Below are positions 12,401 through 23,109 of a stretch of 64,000 bases of DNA, piece after piece. Source of the stretch: Alnus glutinosa (Eukaryota > Streptophyta > Magnoliopsida > Fagales > Betulaceae); contig NC_084892.1 in the NCBI RefSeq assembly GCF_958979055.1, positions 2,931,501-2,995,500 on the forward strand. Direction: 5' to 3'. The first letter of the stretch is position 1, and each line of letters starts with the position of its first letter. A model generated the notes under the pieces. That model saw only the letters and a program-made list of their open reading frames with translations, was not told the origin of the DNA and ran no database searches. The translations under genes and the position numbers were made by a program.

Positions 12401-13985
12401 ACTACCGACTTTCCTTTTTTTTTTATTCAAACATGGGAAGGGGGAAAGGGATCAAACTATAAACCAACAAAACAACAACGGAAAAGGTAGCAAAATACAA
12501 ACATAAATAGGTAACAGTAAACAATGGTAATCATCTATGATTCCAGAAGAACCATAAACAAGCCGAATCTTTCCTGAGGCTACATAATGCGATTTTAAAT
12601 GGCAAAATGACTTAAAGAGCCCCGACCAGTAAAAACAACAACCACTGGGAAATGGTTGTTGCTAAAGAACTACTGCCAAAGACCGGAGAGGATCCGTTGG
12701 TGAAGAACGAAACCCAGTTACAATAATCTCCACTAACTGAACAGCATTCAAAGGAACTGGGAGATTATAACCCAAACCACAGAACAAAAACAACAAAACA
12801 CAAACATAATTACAGAAAACACCCACAAAAGTGTGGGAAAACAACTAAAATACAACAAACAAAAAGCAAAAAACCACAAAACAGTAGCAACATCAGCGCA
12901 AGAGGAGCTCGCGCGATGGTGGACTGCAGTCTACGCATCGGCACGTGAGACTCATGCGCCCGTGAGTAAGATCTACTTGCGGGCAAGTGAGGGCCACACG
13001 CCGGCACGTGCTGGCTGGATGGAGGCGAGATCAATGGAAGATGGAAGCGATGAAGCCAAGGAGCATGGTGGAATGGTGCGTTTGAGGGTGGGGGGCTTTC
13101 AGAAATTGATAGATCTGAGTTTGAAAAACCCAAATCCAAAAACTTCAAAAAAATGACAGATCCGCCAAAGCGAATGGTTGGGGGAAGCAGATTCCGACAG
13201 CATGGTGGATGCGGAGCCGACATCGCTGTTATTGAAAGAATAAACCTCAAAAGAGGTAGATAGGGCCTCAAATGGGCGGATAGCGCCTTCTAAAAGGCGG
13301 TTGGGGCCTCATAAGAGGCTAGAAAGGGAGGGGGAGATAGGAAGAGGGAAGTAAGGGGGAAGGGGGAGGAGGAGGTAGTGAATTTCACTACCTCCTCCTC
13401 AGTAGCCATGGCTAACAGAGAGGTTTTCTTCAGGACCAGGAGAGAGAACGGAGGTTGGGGGAGCTGTTTCCTTCCAGAAACAGCTCTTGGTTGTTGTGGA
13501 ATCAGATACTCAAAACTACCGACTTAAATCTACCTACACTTCACTAGGTGAATTCATATAATGCAAAATTCGACTTGCTGTATACATCACCTCAAAGTCT
13601 CAAACTCAATGAACTAAATCTGGGAGATTCCTGGAGATGGTGTTTCTGTGCACACCGATCTAATTCATCCTCCACCCAGTTCCCCAAAGATTACACCCAA
13701 TTTACTGAAAATTAAACAAGAGTTTGAGAAAATTTAATACCTTCCGAACCTTCTATATCTCATCAAGAGTTGTCCATGTTTTCATGTCTTCAGAACCTTC
13801 TATATCTAATCGAGTCCAAACATACATATTTCTTTCCCTTCAGGTGCCGTTCATGATATCAACATCAGAAATATAACAGGCAAGTAAACTTCCTGAAATG
13901 ATGGTTCTTTTCCTCGTTATCAATCAAGTATGGACACTGAAATAAAAAAAATAAAAAAACCCAATCCAAAAAAATGTTGGTATTC
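12401..13985. other. GC-richer repeat block with serial hairpins, no clear gene
   Basis: Base composition shifts sharply from about 12,650 to 13,500. Open frames of 107 and 153 codons on opposite strands (12833-13156 and 12810-13271) overlap one another and look like composition effects. A run of five short inverted repeats lies at 13244-13486. The stretch resembles a dispersed element, but I cannot name a family. From 13,500 to 13,985 is ordinary 3' flank of the PPR gene. Confidence 0.4.
13244..13486. repeat. Cluster of five perfect hairpins
   Basis: ACCTC-AAAA-GAGGT at 13244-13257, CGCCTT-CTAA-AAGGCG at 13284-13299, GCCTC-ATAA-GAGGC at 13306-13319, a 17-bp stem with a 1-nt loop at 13366-13400, and GAGCTGTTTC-N6-GAAACAGCTC at 13461-13486. 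All stems are perfect as read. Confidence 0.8.
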
Positions 13986-15479
13986 TCAATTACTAATGAT
14001 AACATTAGCTTGCCGCTGCACAGAACTTCTTGCATTAGCAAGCCCATCCATCAACCTATTATATGTAACAAGATCAGGTATAAACCCCCTATCCAACATC
14101 TCATCCACCACCACTTCCCCCTCCTTCTGTTTTCCCTCTCTAGTATAACCAGACACCAAAATACTATAGGTCATTCCATCTGGGTCGAAACCCTTGCGTG
14201 AAGCCAACAACCTCAAGCTATTTGCATCCACAGTTCTTCCCACATTGCAAAGACCTTGAAGGAGACAATTAAAAGTCACACTATCCGGAACCATACTCTC
14301 TCTAAGCATCCTCTCCATCAGTCTAAATGCTTCATCAATTCTCCCTAACCTTCTCAAACCTTCAATCAAAGTAGTACAAACAACAAAGCTTGGAACATTC
14401 CCTCTCTTCCATAGCTCATCCACAACCTCCAACGCTCTACCTGCATTTCCATTCCCACAAAGTGCCTCCACCAGACCTAAATAATCATACCCATTGGGCA
14501 AAACTCCTTTCCTTGAAAAATCAATCAATAGGTCACATGCCTCCGACACCCGACCTTCTCTACCAAGCCCATCAACCAATATTTCACAAGTCACTCTCGA
14601 AAGCTCACATCCCAATCCAATCATCTCGTAAGCCATTGCAACCCCTTCATCAAACTTCCTCTCCCTAAAGAACCCCTTAATCAAAGTATTAAAACTAACA
14701 ACATTTGGACTGCAACCCTTTTCTCTCATCTCCTTAAACAACTCCAGAGCTAACCCAAACTGCGAATTTCGACAATAACTACTAATCAAAATATTAAACG
14801 TATACACATCCGGCTTAACCCTACTCTTAATCATTTCATCATACACCTTCAGTGCATTCTCGTGCTGCCCACATTTCACAAACCCATGAATCAAAATATT
14901 ATACATCGTCACACTGGGCCTCCCGTCAATCATTTTTCTCATAGTTTCAAACGCAACAACAGCCTCATCCAATCTCCCAACTCTACAATACGCATTGATC
15001 GAAAATCTAAAGATGGGTTCGGTGGAAGGGCACGAGAAGATACCGTCGGAGCAGGGGCAGGGGCTGGAGGCCATGAAGTGGAGGAGGGAGCCGAGTTCGT
15101 CGAAGCGGTCGGTGACGGCGAGCGTGCGGGCCATCCATTCGAACGTGGAGTGGTCGTGGCGGAAGGAGTCGATGGTGGAGGCCCAGTTGAAGATGTGGAA
15201 GTCGTAGTGGGTGAGCGAAGGGTGGTGGCGGAGCTTGGACTTGAGGAAGTGGAGGAGGTGGGCGGGGGTGATGGGTGGTGTGAGATGGGCCTTGAGGAAG
15301 CGGAGGAGGTGGGCGTGGTGGGTGGGCGTGTGGTCGGAGAGAGTGAGAGTGGGGAGCACGGTGGGAGGCGTTGGCGGTGGTGCCGGGAGAGAGGGGTTTG
15401 GGATTGGAGAGAGTGTTGGTGGTGGTGGTTGTTTCCATAATTGGAGAGGTTTGGGTTTCAGGAGCTTCTTGAAACCCAT
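13986..15479 (-). CDS. Pentatricopeptide repeat protein (P class)
   Basis: Intronless gene of 497 codons beginning MGFKKLLKPKPLQLWKQ. From about residue 170 to the end there are nine full 35-residue PPR motifs and a partial tenth, for example VYTFNILISSYCRNSQFGLA and LVTYNRLMDGLANARSS. No E, DYW or SMR domain follows, so it is P class. Such proteins bind organellar RNA and help its processing, stability or translation. The basic, proline-rich N-terminus fits an organelle-targeting peptide. The closest remembered relative is Arabidopsis At2g36240 (from memory, not searched). The frame stays open 103 codons further upstream to an ATG at 15788, but that part is low-complexity and overlaps a likely 5' UTR, so I start at 15479. 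It is divergent from the FAR1-related gene. Confidence 0.88.
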   Translation of the reverse strand: MGFKKLLKPKPLQLWKQPPPPTLSPIPNPSLPAPPPTPPTVLPTLTLSDHTPTHHAHLLRFLKAHLTPPITPAHLLHFLKSKLRHHPSLTHYDFHIFNWASTIDSFRHDHSTFEWMARTLAVTDRFDELGSLLHFMASSPCPCSDGIFSCPSTEPIFRFSINAYCRVGRLDEAVVAFETMRKMIDGRPSVTMYNILIHGFVKCGQHENALKVYDEMIKSRVKPDVYTFNILISSYCRNSQFGLALELFKEMREKGCSPNVVSFNTLIKGFFRERKFDEGVAMAYEMIGLGCELSRVTCEILVDGLGREGRVSEACDLLIDFSRKGVLPNGYDYLGLVEALCGNGNAGRALEVVDELWKRGNVPSFVVCTTLIEGLRRLGRIDEAFRLMERMLRESMVPDSVTFNCLLQGLCNVGRTVDANSLRLLASRKGFDPDGMTYSILVSGYTREGKQKEGEVVVDEMLDRGFIPDLVTYNRLMDGLANARSSVQRQANVIISN

Positions 15480-16120
15480 TTGCCCTGAGAAGTCCAGAGC
15501 GACCCAAAAATGTCCGAGTAATGCTATATCTGAGTCTTTCCTCCGTCTCTCACCCGTCCCTTTTCCTACGTGGCAGTCTCTTTTAAAAAACAAAAAAAGG
15601 AAAGGTAAAAACGAGGCTTCTAGATGTTTCCCCCCAATTTCTCCCCATTTCTCCCAATTTTCAGTTTCCCCCATTTCTCTCTCCCTCCCCCCACCGACCG
15701 AACGCCGGCCACCAACCCGCTGACGAGCGCCGCCCAGCAGACCGATCGCCGCCCAGGTCTCTCTCTCTTTCTCTCTCTCTGTGCCCATTTTCAGTTTGAT
15801 GTTTAGAATTTTCTATAGATTCGATCATTTTACGAGAGATTTATGTGCATTATTGATTGCATATTGTCAACTTTTTACCATTTCGGGATTAATTCATACT
15901 TTCTGAATGTTATTTTTCATGGAATCCTTTTTACTGTCACCTCTTGAGCTCGCAAGTGATGCTGCAATTTACTCTTATTTTCTTTCACCATGGTTCATAG
16001 CTTACCTAGTTAACCTGCACTGAGATATGTTGCATCGTCTTGTGGAAATGAAACCCCGACCAGTGTTGGATGATTCAAGTTAAATCTTTTTCATCCAATA
16101 ACCTGAATCATCCATGTTAA

Positions 16121-16146
16121 CCCCCCCCCCCCCCCCCCCCCCCCCC
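16121..16146. repeat. Homopolymer of 26 C
   Basis: Twenty-six uninterrupted C follow CCATGTTAA. Long G/C homopolymers are rare in AT-rich plant DNA. It lies between the divergent PPR and FAR1-related genes. Confidence 0.95.
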
Positions 16147-16521
16147 AACTCCAAGCACAGCCCACAATCTAGCCCTAGCCCTAACCTTACGCCGTCTGGC
16201 TCTTGTGCCGAAAAGAGTGTTAGATTTGCTGACGACTGTGAAGGACACCCCCTGCTACCTAAACGAAAAAAAAAAAATGTACTTAATTAAATAGACATAG
16301 ATTATTTTTCATGTTAACAACGTGAAAGAAAAAGCGTTTTTTCTTTAATTTTGTTTGTACTATATCTGGCCATTTTAACTTTGCTTGGTTGGCATTTAGA
16401 GTGACTATTGTTGCTTTTGTTGTCTGTTTTTGGTTCTTGTAAATGTTGTTTTGAAAATAGAAACCAAAAGACATAAAACAAATGGATCAGAGCCCATTCT
16501 CAATATATTTTAGATAAGTCC

Positions 16522-17838
16522 ATGGTAAAATCCTTAGATTGAGCCAAGCTTGTCTCATACAATTGTTTAATTAATCCTTAGAATATTATCCTTTTGTTTG
16601 GTCTGCTAATTTTTTATTTTATTATTTTTTTTTTTCTGTCATGTTTAACTGGCAACTTTCAGTGATTTGAGAATGTCTGATGTGTTTTGACTAGTTGTTG
16701 CTCGCATTTTGCAAACTTGAGATTTGGGGATAATTGCATTGTTTGATTTCTTTTTTTCCCCTTTAACGTTCATTTTCTTTTCTGCTTGGTAGTTGCTGCA
16801 GTGATTAGCATTAGCTAAATTGGAGTTTTGGGAAATACGACACATTTTCCCTTCTTGCTTCTTTTTCTTGAATTGTCTTAAAGCATTAAATATCTTTCTT
16901 CTTCCAATATGTTGCCAATGTTTTGTTTTTCTATTACTGATTGTTTTGTCCTTTGATGTTTATGATGTCTCATTTTGATGTTATGCTGCTTCTTTTTCTG
17001 TTTTTGCATTAGGAATTCTTTTCTCATATAATAAGCTGCCTTTGTTGTTTATATCTGACATATCTTGGGTACTTGTGCTGGCAGGAGAAATTCTATTGTT
17101 TCGTTCTAGAGCTTCTGAGATATCGTGTTTTGTGGTAGAGTTTCTGAGTTATCCTGTGGTTACCCACCACCAGCAGAAGCAACTTTCGGCCACCCCAACT
17201 CCCCCTCCGGTTACAGAATCTTGGAGCGATCACCGGAGCTAGGATCTAGGAGTTAGTCCCTCTGGGCTCGATACCCATCGAAAAAGTTAAGGTAATTTCT
17301 AAATTTAAGGTCCTGATTTGGTTAAATATGAAGGCATTCTTGCAGATCAGCTTTTCTACAAGGGACTTGTTAATTTGTTTGTTTTCTAGCGTCTGTTTTC
17401 TTTGTCTGTGCAGTATATACACTTTTCAGAGAATTGCATGTGGTTTTAAGTTTTGGATCCTTGAGTTTGTTAAGAACCAATTCCTTTGAAATATCTGTTG
17501 ATTTTCTCCTTATATGGTATTTGGATGTTGTCTCTTGGATTTTTGTGTATCTTTGCTATATGCAGTAAAGGGTTTCTAACTTGGATTTGGTCTACAATCA
17601 TGACCTTCATCTTTTTGATTATTGTCAATGCAATAAGCTTAATGATTAGCTTGTTTATGACTTTCTCTTCATCTGGTGTGATGTCCTTGGTAAGTTTTGT
17701 TTTATAATTTGCTGAAAGTTACACAACTCTTGCACCACATTGCTCAAATGAATGAAGTGCTGGTGGCCCATCACAAAAATTAATGGTAAAATCCTTAGAT
17801 TGAGTCAAGCTTGTCTCATACAATTGTTTAATTAATCC
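16522..17838. repeat. 56-bp direct repeat pair
   Basis: 16522-16577 and 17783-17838 are identical except for one base. Both contain AAAATCCTTAGATTGAG and GTCTCATACAATTG. The second copy ends 33 bases before the start codon of the FAR1-related gene, inside its 5' UTR intron. The intervening 1.2 kb is not repeated. Confidence 0.85.
17085..17291 (+). other. Putative 5' UTR exon of the FAR1-related gene
   Basis: The acceptor GTGCTGGCAG precedes and the donor AAG|GTAATTT follows. The next acceptor, CTTTTAG, sits exactly at the start codon 17872, which fits a non-coding exon joined straight to the ATG. This is inferred from splice signals only. Confidence 0.4.
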
Positions 17839-17871
17839 ATTTTTTTTTCTTTTTTGTGGAATAACTTTTAG

Positions 17872-20158
17872 ATGGACTTATCACAACCGGCCTTGATTTC
17901 ACAATGCGAAGATGAACGTTCGTTGACACATAAACAAATTGATGATGTTGTGCCCATTGAAATGGACCCTCAAAATGGTATGTTGGTTGTTTCATGCTTA
18001 CTTTTAATTTTCATAACATATTTTAAAGTAAATGTTATTATTCATAGTTGGGTTCTTTACACTATGTTTTATTCGTTTTGATATAGATGGAAATGAAACT
18101 GTAGCTGATAAACAATTGAAAGATAGTTTGGTCAATTGTCGTTCCAAGCACAAGCTCATAGATGAAGATAAAAATGTTAAGGAACCTAAGGACGGTATGC
18201 TATTTGGCTCCATAGAGGAACTTCTTGAATATTACAGAAATTATGCAAAGCAAAAGGGTTTTGGTGTGGTACAGAAGAAGAAAAAAAAGTATGAAAATGG
18301 AGATGTACATTACATCACTCTAACATGTGCTCGTCAAGGCAACGCATCATCTAGCTCAAGTAATAGCCTTTGTAAGCCTAGTAAAACAAGCAAAACGGGG
18401 TGTAAGGCTACTTTGAGTGCAACGTTGGTGGGTACAATGTGGTATGTGACTAATGTAAATCTAGGGCATAATCACGATTTAAGCCCAGGTAAAGCGAGAT
18501 ATATTAGATGCCACAAGAAGTTGGATCCTGCTACAAAGAGAAAGCTTGATATAGATGATAGAGTTGGAATTCGTACGAATAAGGTCTATAACTCGCTAGC
18601 CGTTGAAGCGGGGGGATACGAAAATCTTACATTTGGAGAGAAAGAGTGTCGCAATTATATTGCGAACTCAAGACGTCTTCGCCTTGGCACAGGAGGTGCT
18701 GCAGCACTTCGTGACTTCTTCGATAGAATGCGGAAAGTGAATAATGATTTCTATTTTGATATGGATGTGGATGATGAGTTTAGGCTGAAAAATGTGTTTT
18801 GGGCTGATGCTCGAAGTAGGGCATTGTATGAAGATTTCGGTGATGTGGTTACATTTGACACAACATACTTAACCAACAAATATGAAATGCCATTTGCCCC
18901 ATTTGTAGGAGTAAATCATCATGGTCAATCAATTCTTTTTGGAGCTGCATTAATTTCAAGTGAAGATACAACGACATTTGTTTGGTTGTTTGAGGCATGG
19001 TTGAAATGCATGAAGGGCCGTGCGCCAAGGGCAATTATTACAGATCAAGATAAAGCTATGAAAAATGCAATTAATAAGGTTTTTCCGAATGCCCGACATA
19101 GATTTTGTTTATGGCACATACTGAAAAAACTTCCAGAAAAATTTGGATCGCATTCACAGTACAATGCCATTAAGAGTGCCATACAAAATTGTGTGTATAA
19201 TTCTCAAACATGTGGTGAGTTTGATGCAAGTTGGCAGAGTCTACTTGAGTGTTATAATCTGGAGGAGAATGCATGGTTGCGTGATTTATACAGTGAACGG
19301 ACTTTCTGGGTACCGGCATATTTGAATGGTGTATTTTGGGCCGGCATGACTACCCCACAACATAGTGAGAGTTTGAATGCATTTTTTGATGATTATGTGC
19401 ACTCGTCCACCTCATTGAAGGAATTTTTGGATCAATACGATAACGCTTTGCTTAAAAAAGTTGAGGTTGAAAATGTTGCTGATTTCGATTCTTTTCATAC
19501 CACGATTTCATGTGTAAGTAGGTTTCCCTTTGAGAAGCAATTTCAAAAAATTTACACCCATGCAAAGTTCAAAGAAGTTCAAAAGGAGATTTCAGAGGTT
19601 ATGTATTGTGGTTGCTCTCGTTTAGAAAGTGAAGGTGGAATTAGTACCTATCAGGTGATTGAACGGGTAGAAATTAATGATTCCTACATGAAGAAAGTAT
19701 GCTTTACTGTTTACTATAATGACCTTTCATGTGAAGTGAACTGCCATTGTTATTTGTTTGAATCAAGAGGAATTTTGTGCAGACATGTTATATCCGTACT
19801 GACTACATGTGAAGATGTGGAATTGTTGCCCGGTAAATATTTTCTAAACCGATGGAGGAAGGATTTGGAGCGGCCATATAAGTTAATCAAAAATAGTTAT
19901 GATCCCTTGAGTGGCAACCCTATTGCAGATCGATATGCTGAATTGAGCACAAATATGCTGAAGTTAGCCGCAATCGCAGCACCAAACGTGGACCATTGCA
20001 CGGAAGTGCAAAATTATGTTGATAAGCTAACTAAGAAATTAAGTGGTCTAAGATGTGAACAAAGTTCACATTCCCAATCACTTCCAAGTGCAAAATCGCT
20101 CCCAAGTGCATCTATGACCGGTAATGAACAAAGTCCCTGCCCCCCTCCCTTTTATTAG
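17872..20158 (+). CDS. FAR1-related (FRS/FHY3-like) transposase-derived regulator
   Basis: Two exons, 17872-17977 and 18087-20158, joined in phase 1, give 725 residues. The order is an FAR1 DNA-binding domain (about 72-165, WRKY-GCM1-type zinc finger with LTCARQG, TGCKATL and GHNHDL), a MULE transposase core (about 265-380, with TFDTTY near 291 and ITDQDKAM near 352) and a SWIM zinc finger (about 584-606, CHC...CRH). FHY3 and FAR1 act in the nucleus in phytochrome A signalling; they descend from Mutator-like transposases. The two aspartates of the transposase core are still present. No terminal inverted repeats were seen around the gene, which fits a domesticated host gene, but an old MULE copy cannot be excluded. 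An acceptor ends exactly at the ATG, so an intron probably sits in the 5' UTR. Confidence 0.85.
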
Positions 20159-20635
20159 TAAAATTATGAGTTACATGAACCCTTTATTTCTCTCTTGAAT
20201 ATTTTGCAAAACTTGTATGGATTTATTATCGCAAAATTGTATGGATTTATTATCTGTGATGCTTATTCAGGAACATGGCTTGGTGTGTTCTTGCATGAGT
20301 ACCAAAAAAATTTGTATGTGTATGCATTGTATGTATTATCCAGTTATTGGTTATCTAGTTTACATGTAGTCTTTGAGATTTGTGCATACTCGTGTGGTAC
20401 CATCAATTTTACTTAACCTTACAAATATTTCTCTTTTTTTGGTGGATTTATATTTGGTTCTTTGAATCATTATTAGATTTGGGTTAGAGACAAAGGCTTA
20501 CTGGTTCTACCATTAATTTAATCTTTGATTTTGTGATTTGTAGACCCTTTTAACTGTTCCATTTATTCAAGTGATACCATTCGAATGAAATATATGTTTT
20601 CTCATTTCCTTGTATTTCTTTTCTTGTGGCCACAG

Positions 20636-22540
20636 GGTGAACCAAGTTTCCATATGTTTGGATTCATAATGTGCATTGCAGCTGCGGCTGCACGGGCGCT
20701 CAAATCAGTGCTACAAGGGCTTTTGCTCTCCTCTGAAGGGTAAGGAACTCTTATTTATTCTTCTTATTGAAACTGAAGTCTATTCGCATAAGTTCTTTGT
20801 TCTGTATTTTAATGCTTTACAACTAGAAATTGGTACTGAGAGGCCTGTGATATTATTCAAGGGAGAAGCTGAATTCTATGAACCTCCTTCTATACATGGC
20901 TCCAATAGCTGTGGTCTTTCTGCTACCCGCAATGCTTATTATGGAGGAAAATGTGGTTGGCATCACCCTGGCTCTTGCTAGAGATGATGTCAAGATCATC
21001 TGGTATTTATTATTTAATTCGTCGCTGGCATACTTTGTAAATCTGACCAATTTTTTGGTCACAAAACACACCAGTGCTCTCACTCTCCAGGTATGACTCC
21101 TTGATCTTAATGGTTGCTGTAAATTACTTGCGTGTGCGCTTGTCGTTGAGCTCTAAGATATCAATATTCTCTTTCCCTATATAACGCAGGACACTTCAGG
21201 AGGAATGATCTTGATAAAAAAATGAAGTGTGGAATTAAAGAAATCTAAATATTAATTAGAAAGGAGCAAAAAGTTACGTTTTTTTTTTTTTTTTTTAAAA
21301 AGAGACTTTGTCTGCACTTTTTTATTGGGACATATAACCAGATAATGCAGGTTTTTGTCAGTCAAAAATAGCAATAATTTCTCTCTATCAATTATTGGGC
21401 TCAGTCATGTTTCTCTGATTATGACATAGATGGAGCTTTAACAGTTCTTACCTAGAATTCTGTAAAAGAAACAATAAAAGGAAGTTAAGTGCCTGCCTTG
21501 CTTGCATATGTTTTCATGTTATTTCGGATGGGCTATAACTCTAATTGCACTTCTTCTGCCAACAAGCACAAATAGATGGTGAGGATCTGGGTTCAAGACC
21601 CATTGAGCACACACCTGACTTACCAACCAAAAATATAATTTGCATGTTATCTTCAGAAACATAATTTTAATGATACTTAACAGAGGAAGAATTAGGACAG
21701 TAAGATGTAAATGTAAACAGCCTTGAAATCTAGAATTGAGAATCCTGTTGCAGCCATAGAAAAGAGTACTTGGCTGAGCTCCTTAATCAGAGATTCGTCT
21801 AGAGGTTCTTGGTGGGGGAAGTATTATAAGGTTCTGGAGGATTTTTATCTGTAGGACTCAGAAAAAAAATGTGCCAAAAATTGTTACTGGTAGGTTATAA
21901 AGGTAGTACGATTATTATAAGGGCTAATTCTATTCAATTTGGTCATTTCTATATGTCTCAAGAAATCACTTGGGGCTTGTTATGTATATGTATATATATG
22001 AAATGCCTGCAAGTGGTTTGTAAATTTTGTCTGAGAAATAATTCCTTTCCCAATGACCAACTTTAGCTACTCCATTTCCAATAATTACTTTGGCAAACCA
22101 AATGCATTATATGCTTGGAAATTGGGGGAAAATTTCCCAATACATGTTATATTCTCTACTTCGAGATCATTTCCTGTTGCTGCTTATGGTGGCAATAGAA
22201 GGAGTGAGCATTAGAAGATAAGCAGTTCTCTGTCGCATCTATCTTCTGATTTGCATATTTTTGACTAATAAATCTTACTTATGGGGAGAAGAGGGCTTGC
22301 TGATAAGAATTAAAGGTTGAGCAGTGTGTTTTTCCTTAAAAGAAAGAAAGCTATGTGTTAGCTGCTTTGTTCAGTTTTATTCAATCTTGCCTCCCTGTCT
22401 ATTTGCGTTTCAAACTTTCAAAGAGTCAATGCTTCATATATATTCATCTAAATATTTTTGGAAGTTAGAGCTTTGTAAAATAGAGTGCTGGTTGTTCCTT
22501 CAGGTACTACAGTAAAGCCAAGAAACGAAGCAAATGAGGT
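20636..22540 (+). pseudogene. Sugar-phosphate/phosphate translocator fragment
   Basis: Two exons match the C-terminal half of the At3g11320/At5g04160-type nucleotide-sugar and triose-phosphate translocator family: 20636-20739 ([20 protein letters not shown]) and 20862-21090 ([20 protein letters not shown] up to TSALTLQ). Both have good splice sites and join in frame. A tail YYSKAKKRSK with stop follows an acceptor at about 22508-22540. The usual N-terminal half and the LGNAKGAVAVVVS-type segment before the tail were not found in the window. The fragment keeps its introns, so it arose by DNA-level duplication or deletion, not by reverse transcription. It is probably non-functional, although the preserved frame suggests it is recent. 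Confidence 0.7.
21100..22500. other. Long intron or intergenic stretch in the translocator fragment
   Basis: AT-rich DNA between the last full exon and the short tail. It includes a poly-T run at about 21279-21296. I searched by eye for the missing translocator segment and found none. No other gene is supported. Confidence 0.5.
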
Positions 22541-22542
22541 CA

Positions 22543-23109
22543 TTCTGGAGAGCATTAAATATTTTGTTTTTCTAAAGGGTGGCAGCTTCAACCCATGTGG
22601 AGGCAAGTTTGGAGCACATGCCAGCAGTTGTGGCGTGGGTTTTGCCCTCTAAATTCTATTTTTTGCCCGGAAGCCTCACAGATTGGCTTCCACTTGTATC
22701 AGCAACTACTCAGGATTAGCCAACAAGTAGAAAGGTTCAGTAAGTGACCGGATATGCCTCTATTATTCCCAGCTTGGGGTTTTGGAGGAATGTCTTTTCT
22801 TTTTTCTTTTTTATTATTATTTTTTATTCTTTCATGAAAGGATTGTAGAATTGGGTCTCTACACAATCAGTCTGTTATTAACATTTCTTATATTGATTAA
22901 TTAATGAAAAACACCCATAATCTTACCATTCTATGCTTTATACGTATCGGCTTCTAAGGAATTAATTAAAGTCTTTTTCATGTAATCTCTCACAAAGATT
23001 GCATGTTTGCTGTAAAAGTTGAATCATATATTATTTTGCTTTTTCGATTATTTTTGAATTATTCACAGCGTGGATATAATAATGAACCTGCTATAATTGT
23101 CTTTATTTG
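22543..23109. other. 3' flank of translocator fragment
   Basis: Sequence rich in TTATT runs with no open frame worth reporting. It probably includes the old 3' UTR of the translocator. Confidence 0.4.

Larger units (their letters stand above)
15480..17871 (+). promoter_or_regulatory. Shared upstream region of PPR and FAR1-related genes
   Basis: This region is the 5' side of both divergent genes. It contains CT-rich putative 5' UTR sequence (15,620-15,800), a run of 26 C (16121-16146), a possible non-coding exon of the downstream gene (17085-17291), and a 56-bp direct repeat at 16522-16577 and 17783-17838. Promoter elements cannot be fixed by reading alone. Confidence 0.4.

Noticed and set aside
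12810-13271. 153-codon minus frame and 107-codon plus frame
   Set aside because: Mutual shadows in a GC-rich repeat-like block; no recognised protein.
14862-15440. 192-codon and other frames on the + strand over the PPR gene
   Set aside because: They are antisense shadows of the GC-rich PPR coding sequence, with skewed glycine/glutamate composition and no family.
16170-16190. CCCTAGCCCTAACC resembling telomere repeat
   Set aside because: Only two imperfect units; not an interstitial telomere array.
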